Shown: one piece after another, positions 60,680-64,000 of the stretch
Layout: every line of letters starts with the position of its first letter
Position numbering within the stretch: position 1 is the stretch's first letter
Translations under genes and position numbers: made by a program
Source of the DNA: Thalassobellus sediminis
Lineage (GTDB): Bacteria > Bacteroidota > Bacteroidia > Flavobacteriales > Flavobacteriaceae
Direction of reading: 5' to 3'
NCBI RefSeq assembly: GCF_044386045.1
Contig: NZ_JBISCD010000038.1
Location: 62,001 to 126,000, forward strand
Length of the DNA stretch: 64,000 nt
Notes under the pieces: generated by a model
Database searches by the model: none
Seen by the model: only the letters and a program-made list of their open reading frames with translations
What the model was told of the DNA's origin: nothing

Positions 60680-62950
60680 TTACTTAAAATAATAAGACCC
60701 TGACCACTCATAATTCTTATCATTAATTTTTACATTATGCTTTTCTTCTTTTGATGCTTTTGAATTTGCTATTATGAATAGTTTAGTATTACTATTTACA
60801 TTAGTAATTTCTATTGCTGTATATCCATCGGTTTCTAAAACCACTGTTAATTGCTTAATGCTACTATTAGAATTTACTGCAGATTCTGTTACTGGACTAT
60901 AACTTCCGTGTACTTCAATTGTAGATATGAAAAGTGTGTTTTTCGTATTTTTTCGTCTTACCATTAATGCGGCTTCTCGTCTTAAGTTAAATTCAGGATC
61001 GTTTGCTCCAATTCTAGTAAAAATTAATTCGTCATTAATATTCGCTAAGGTTGTTAAGGTGTAAAACTTTCCTTTATTTAACCAAGTTAGTTTACTATTC
61101 CCGTCATTGGCTTGTGCAGTTCCTTCTAAAAACAGATGTTGATATCCATTTTTGCTTCCTAATGGTTTTAATGTTTTAGAGGTTTTATATTCGAAATTTG
61201 TTTGCACAACTTGCCCTAAAAAGTAATATGGAAAATCATATTGATTTGTTTTGTTTGAAGTCACCTTCATAATATCTAACGTATAAGGTCTTTCAAAATC
61301 CTTATCCTTAATGACTGCCATAGTGCGTAACATTTTTGTTCCTGGATAAGCATTAGATTCTATTGCACTTACTATTTGAACTTCCGAATTTGCATCATCA
61401 TAAAAAAACAATTCGGAATGATGTTGACTTCCTATTTCATATTTCCCTTCAAAATGAGAGGTTTCATTTTGTATAATTGTGTTATGAGCAATAGTTTGTT
61501 TAGCCCATGTTTTATTTTCTTTTAAATAATTACCACCTCCTTTTTGTTCAATATTTACAAAACGACTTAATCCATAATCTTGGATAACCTCTTCTCCTTT
61601 TTCATATAAAGAAAAAGACAACTTATCGTAATGACCATGGCTAGATCCTTGCGCAGCATATTTAAAAACTAATTCAACATCTTCATTTCTTAACACGGCA
61701 AGCCCTCCTTGTTTTCCTTTTGGTCCATCAGAAAGGTTAATGGACTTTTTAGTGAAAGGTTTTGTCTTCCCTTTTTTAATACCAATTGCAACTGCCAAAC
61801 CAGAATCATCTAATAAAACTTGGCCTTGCTTTTCTGCAATACTAAGCAAACCAGCATCTTGTTTTCCATAATGATATGAAATATCTACTGCTGTAATTAA
61901 TGCGCTATTATAATAAGACATTCCTTTTTGACCATCATTAAGTGGAAAAAAATCGCCATCTGCATCAGAAAGGTTTAACAATGCGTTTATAGATTTAAGA
62001 AGCACTCCATCTTTGTATTCGAAAATCTTTAATTCAGGTTTTACATTATGCAATCCTTCAGCAAAAATTAAAAAAGGGTACATAGCATAACGTTGGTAAT
62101 ATGGGCCTTCATTATAATACCCATCAGGAGAAAAAGGTTCTTCTATATTAGCTAAAAAACCAGCTTTTCCATTTTTATTGATAAATCCGCCATCGTTATC
62201 TTTTGCTTTAGGATCTAATTTAAGATTTTTTATACCGTACAAAGCACGATTAATTAACTCGTCATCATCCATTACTAAACCAATCATGCCTACCGCTGCA
62301 TTTCCCCATGTACTATGATTGTGGACTCTTTGGTAAAATTGTGGACTATCAACAGAAATATGATCTGCAAATGGTCTGAATAAATTCGTTTCTAATTTAT
62401 TACGCTCTTCTTCAGTTAAATAATTATAAATACAATCATAAGCTTGACTTATATAAACCAACCAATTAGAATCGTTTAAACATTGCCAGAATAATTTACC
62501 TCTTGCATAAGAACGCGTTTTTGGATGTAATGGCAACGTCTTGTATAGTACTTCGTATTGCATCAACATGTCTTTAACATACATTGCATATTTTTCGTCA
62601 TCTAAAATTTGATATAGCAAACCAGCTTTTTGCAATGCAAACCAGTTTTTTTTGTGCCTAACATGTGAATAACCTCCTGAATAATCTTTTGGAATAGGCA
62701 CTTCTATTCCTGCATCAATTTCTGCATCAATTTCTGCTTTAACTTTTTCTAAAGTGTTATCAAATATTGGAATTGTACCTAATTGCGCTCTAATATTTTT
62801 AACACCTTGAGCAGTTAGAATTAGCTTTGGATGTTCTTGTGATGTTGAAATTTTATTTTTATTGTTTATAAATGATGTATTTTCTTTTTTACAAGAAAAT
62901 AATACACAAGTTAAAATTGAAGTTAATATGATTAGTTTAAGTGTCTTCAT
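60680..62950 (-). CDS. PL17 oligoalginate lyase (exolytic)
   Basis: The 756-residue lipoprotein (Cys 20) has an alginate-lyase alpha/alpha toroid (about 45-370) with N211-H212 (RVHNHSTWGN) and the Tyr-rich GYYNEGPYYQRYAM block. A heparinase II/III beta domain follows (about 410-756) with SSHGHYDKLSFS. These match PL17 enzymes that degrade alginate oligomers to unsaturated monomers in the periplasm. It pairs with KdgF and a third PL7. Confidence 0.93.
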   Translation of the reverse strand: MKTLKLIILTSILTCVLFSCKKENTSFINNKNKISTSQEHPKLILTAQGVKNIRAQLGTIPIFDNTLEKVKAEIDAEIDAGIEVPIPKDYSGGYSHVRHKKNWFALQKAGLLYQILDDEKYAMYVKDMLMQYEVLYKTLPLHPKTRSYARGKLFWQCLNDSNWLVYISQAYDCIYNYLTEEERNKLETNLFRPFADHISVDSPQFYQRVHNHSTWGNAAVGMIGLVMDDDELINRALYGIKNLKLDPKAKDNDGGFINKNGKAGFLANIEEPFSPDGYYNEGPYYQRYAMYPFLIFAEGLHNVKPELKIFEYKDGVLLKSINALLNLSDADGDFFPLNDGQKGMSYYNSALITAVDISYHYGKQDAGLLSIAEKQGQVLLDDSGLAVAIGIKKGKTKPFTKKSINLSDGPKGKQGGLAVLRNEDVELVFKYAAQGSSHGHYDKLSFSLYEKGEEVIQDYGLSRFVNIEQKGGGNYLKENKTWAKQTIAHNTIIQNETSHFEGKYEIGSQHHSELFFYDDANSEVQIVSAIESNAYPGTKMLRTMAVIKDKDFERPYTLDIMKVTSNKTNQYDFPYYFLGQVVQTNFEYKTSKTLKPLGSKNGYQHLFLEGTAQANDGNSKLTWLNKGKFYTLTTLANINDELIFTRIGANDPEFNLRREAALMVRRKNTKNTLFISTIEVHGSYSPVTESAVNSNSSIKQLTVVLETDGYTAIEITNVNSNTKLFIIANSKASKEEKHNVKINDKNYEWSGSYYFK

Positions 62951-62957
62951 TTATATT

Positions 62958-63977
62958 TTATTTATGGGGTAAAGTGCCAACTCCTATAGTCGCATATTTA
63001 AACCAAACTTCAGCATAGCTTCCATTTTGATATTGTTTTTCAATGTCGCCACCATACGTTTCAGATTTGGTAGATTGTCCATTAGCTTGATTATATGCGC
63101 CTTGCTTAAAATAATTAATTTCGCCAGCATAAGCATTTTCTCTTTCTGAGCTTAATTCACGTCTTGATGAATACATGTCTAAAACCTGTTGTGGGATGTC
63201 TTCAGTTTTAGCAAAATCTGATTTAATTAAGCTTTTGGTGAATGTTACAGTTTCATGACCTTTACTTGTAAATGTTAAATACATAACCCCTTTGTATACA
63301 TTAACTTCATAAGCAAATTCTTCTCCTAACGCAATACCATCTTTTGGCTCATCTGGATACGTAGTTGGACTTGTTCCAATCACAGAAAAATCATAACCCC
63401 AAACTGATGTGGAAAAATCAAATCTTCCAGAATTATCGCCTTTTGTATTGATTTCATAATTCCAAAACACAGATCCTTTTATGTGGCCTGGGAATTTTTT
63501 GTAGAAGATTTTCAGTGGTTCGTTTTCATGTCCTTCGCCACTATGAATTTGCCCGATTACTACCGAATAAGAAGACGGTTTAGTAGCATCTCCTGTAGTT
63601 GAAACATGTTGCACTTTTAAAACACCTGTTAATTTGCCACCAGTTTCTGGTATCCAATTTGATTTTTCACTCAATTCTGTTCTTGTGTTTTTTGAGGTTT
63701 TGGAGGTGATTCCTGAATTTGGTGTTTTATAAACTATCCAGTCTGTAGTTCCATCATTATCTACATAAAAAAAATCCTCTTTTTGGTATTTTATTAAATT
63801 ATCAACGTGAGTACCATCGCCTAAAAGGATTTTCCATTTGTCCATAAACGGAATAACGTCACTTGGATATTTTACAACTTTTTCAATTTTAATATTAGTT
63901 TCTGAAGTTGTTTTACCCTCATTCTTACATGAAAAAAATAATAAAAGGGTAAATGTTAAGAATGCTATTTTTTTCAT
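62958..63977 (-). CDS. PL7 alginate lyase, AlyA5-like (probably exolytic), lipoprotein
   Basis: The 339-residue lipoprotein (LLLFFSC, Cys 17) has the PL7 blocks NTRTELSEK, VIGQIHSGEG and YFKQGAYNQ, plus insertions near KIFYKKFPGHIKG absent from the other two. It resembles exolytic PL7 (subfamily 5) such as Zobellia AlyA5. It is 7 bases upstream of the PL17 gene, so they are one transcript. The promoter is outside the window edge. Confidence 0.9.
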   Translation of the reverse strand: MKKIAFLTFTLLLFFSCKNEGKTTSETNIKIEKVVKYPSDVIPFMDKWKILLGDGTHVDNLIKYQKEDFFYVDNDGTTDWIVYKTPNSGITSKTSKNTRTELSEKSNWIPETGGKLTGVLKVQHVSTTGDATKPSSYSVVIGQIHSGEGHENEPLKIFYKKFPGHIKGSVFWNYEINTKGDNSGRFDFSTSVWGYDFSVIGTSPTTYPDEPKDGIALGEEFAYEVNVYKGVMYLTFTSKGHETVTFTKSLIKSDFAKTEDIPQQVLDMYSSRRELSSERENAYAGEINYFKQGAYNQANGQSTKSETYGGDIEKQYQNGSYAEVWFKYATIGVGTLPHK

Positions 63978-64000
63978 TTTTTGAATTAATTTAATACATT

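Overview
The window is an AT-rich chromosomal stretch from a marine, alginate-degrading member of the Flavobacteriaceae (Bacteroidota). The genus cannot be fixed from the sequence. The evidence is SusC/SusD-type outer-membrane genes, a type IX secretion (T9SS) sorting domain, many DUF lipoproteins typical of flavobacteria, glutamine synthetase III, and repeated matches to the Bacteroidota -7 promoter box TAnnTTTG. I see no rRNA, tRNA, CRISPR array, phage gene or transposase.

Layout. 1-14 kb: the 5' part of grpE, a TonB-plug-only secreted protein, a secreted Gfo/Idh/MocA oxidoreductase, a small outer-membrane barrel, tRNA modification gene mnmD, ilvE, a MazG-like pyrophosphohydrolase, an M49 peptidase, a fluoride channel and a T9SS cargo protein that follows an unlisted 59-residue zinc-finger-like protein. 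14.5-16.4 kb: an MFS exporter-like gene preceded by a promoter, a 27-codon leader ORF and a terminator whose left arm can also pair with a segment inside the leader ORF. This is the layout of a transcription attenuator. 17-35 kb: housekeeping genes with a cobalamin thread (fused acyl-CoA mutase IcmF, B12-dependent ribonucleotide reductase NrdJ, a BtuF-like protein without signal peptide), plus purU, pyrF, prfA, purM, an OmpA-family protein and a small ABC ATPase pair.

35.3-38 kb: a secreted beta-propeller-like protein between 11-bp inverted repeats. A long imperfect, cruciform-capable repeat overlaps its 3' end, and nested palindromic repeats follow. It looks like a mobile cassette. 38-41.5 kb: divergent glutamine synthetases of two different families (GSIII and GSII-like). 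42-46.5 kb: a Na+/Ca2+ antiporter, a BlaI/MecI repressor with operator half-sites on an exact 20-bp period, and an M56 membrane peptidase whose C-terminus carries three TonB-plug-like repeats. Very small genes and dyads follow. Two promoters (46.5 and 47.5 kb) share a GTAAC-N4-GTTAC dyad at identical spacing, and probably co-regulate a YgaP-like membrane protein and a cytochrome c/thioredoxin pair.

47.6-64 kb: an alginate utilisation locus, all on the minus strand. It holds three PL7 lyases, a PL17 oligoalginate lyase, KdgF, SusC, SusD, two related PKD-domain surface lipoproteins, a GntR/FadR regulator, a hexuronate-type MFS permease and an SDR (DEH reductase candidate). Polymer would be cut at the surface by PL7 enzymes, bound by SusD and the PKD proteins, imported by SusC, reduced to monomers by exo-PL7 and PL17, linearised by KdgF, carried in by the MFS permease and reduced by the SDR. 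KDG kinase and aldolase are not in the window. TGGTnnACCA sites (three in tandem upstream of susC, one upstream of the regulator gene) are the likely operators. A plus-strand ~100-nt RNA candidate upstream of susC has perfect 12-nt complementarity to the MFS permease leader.
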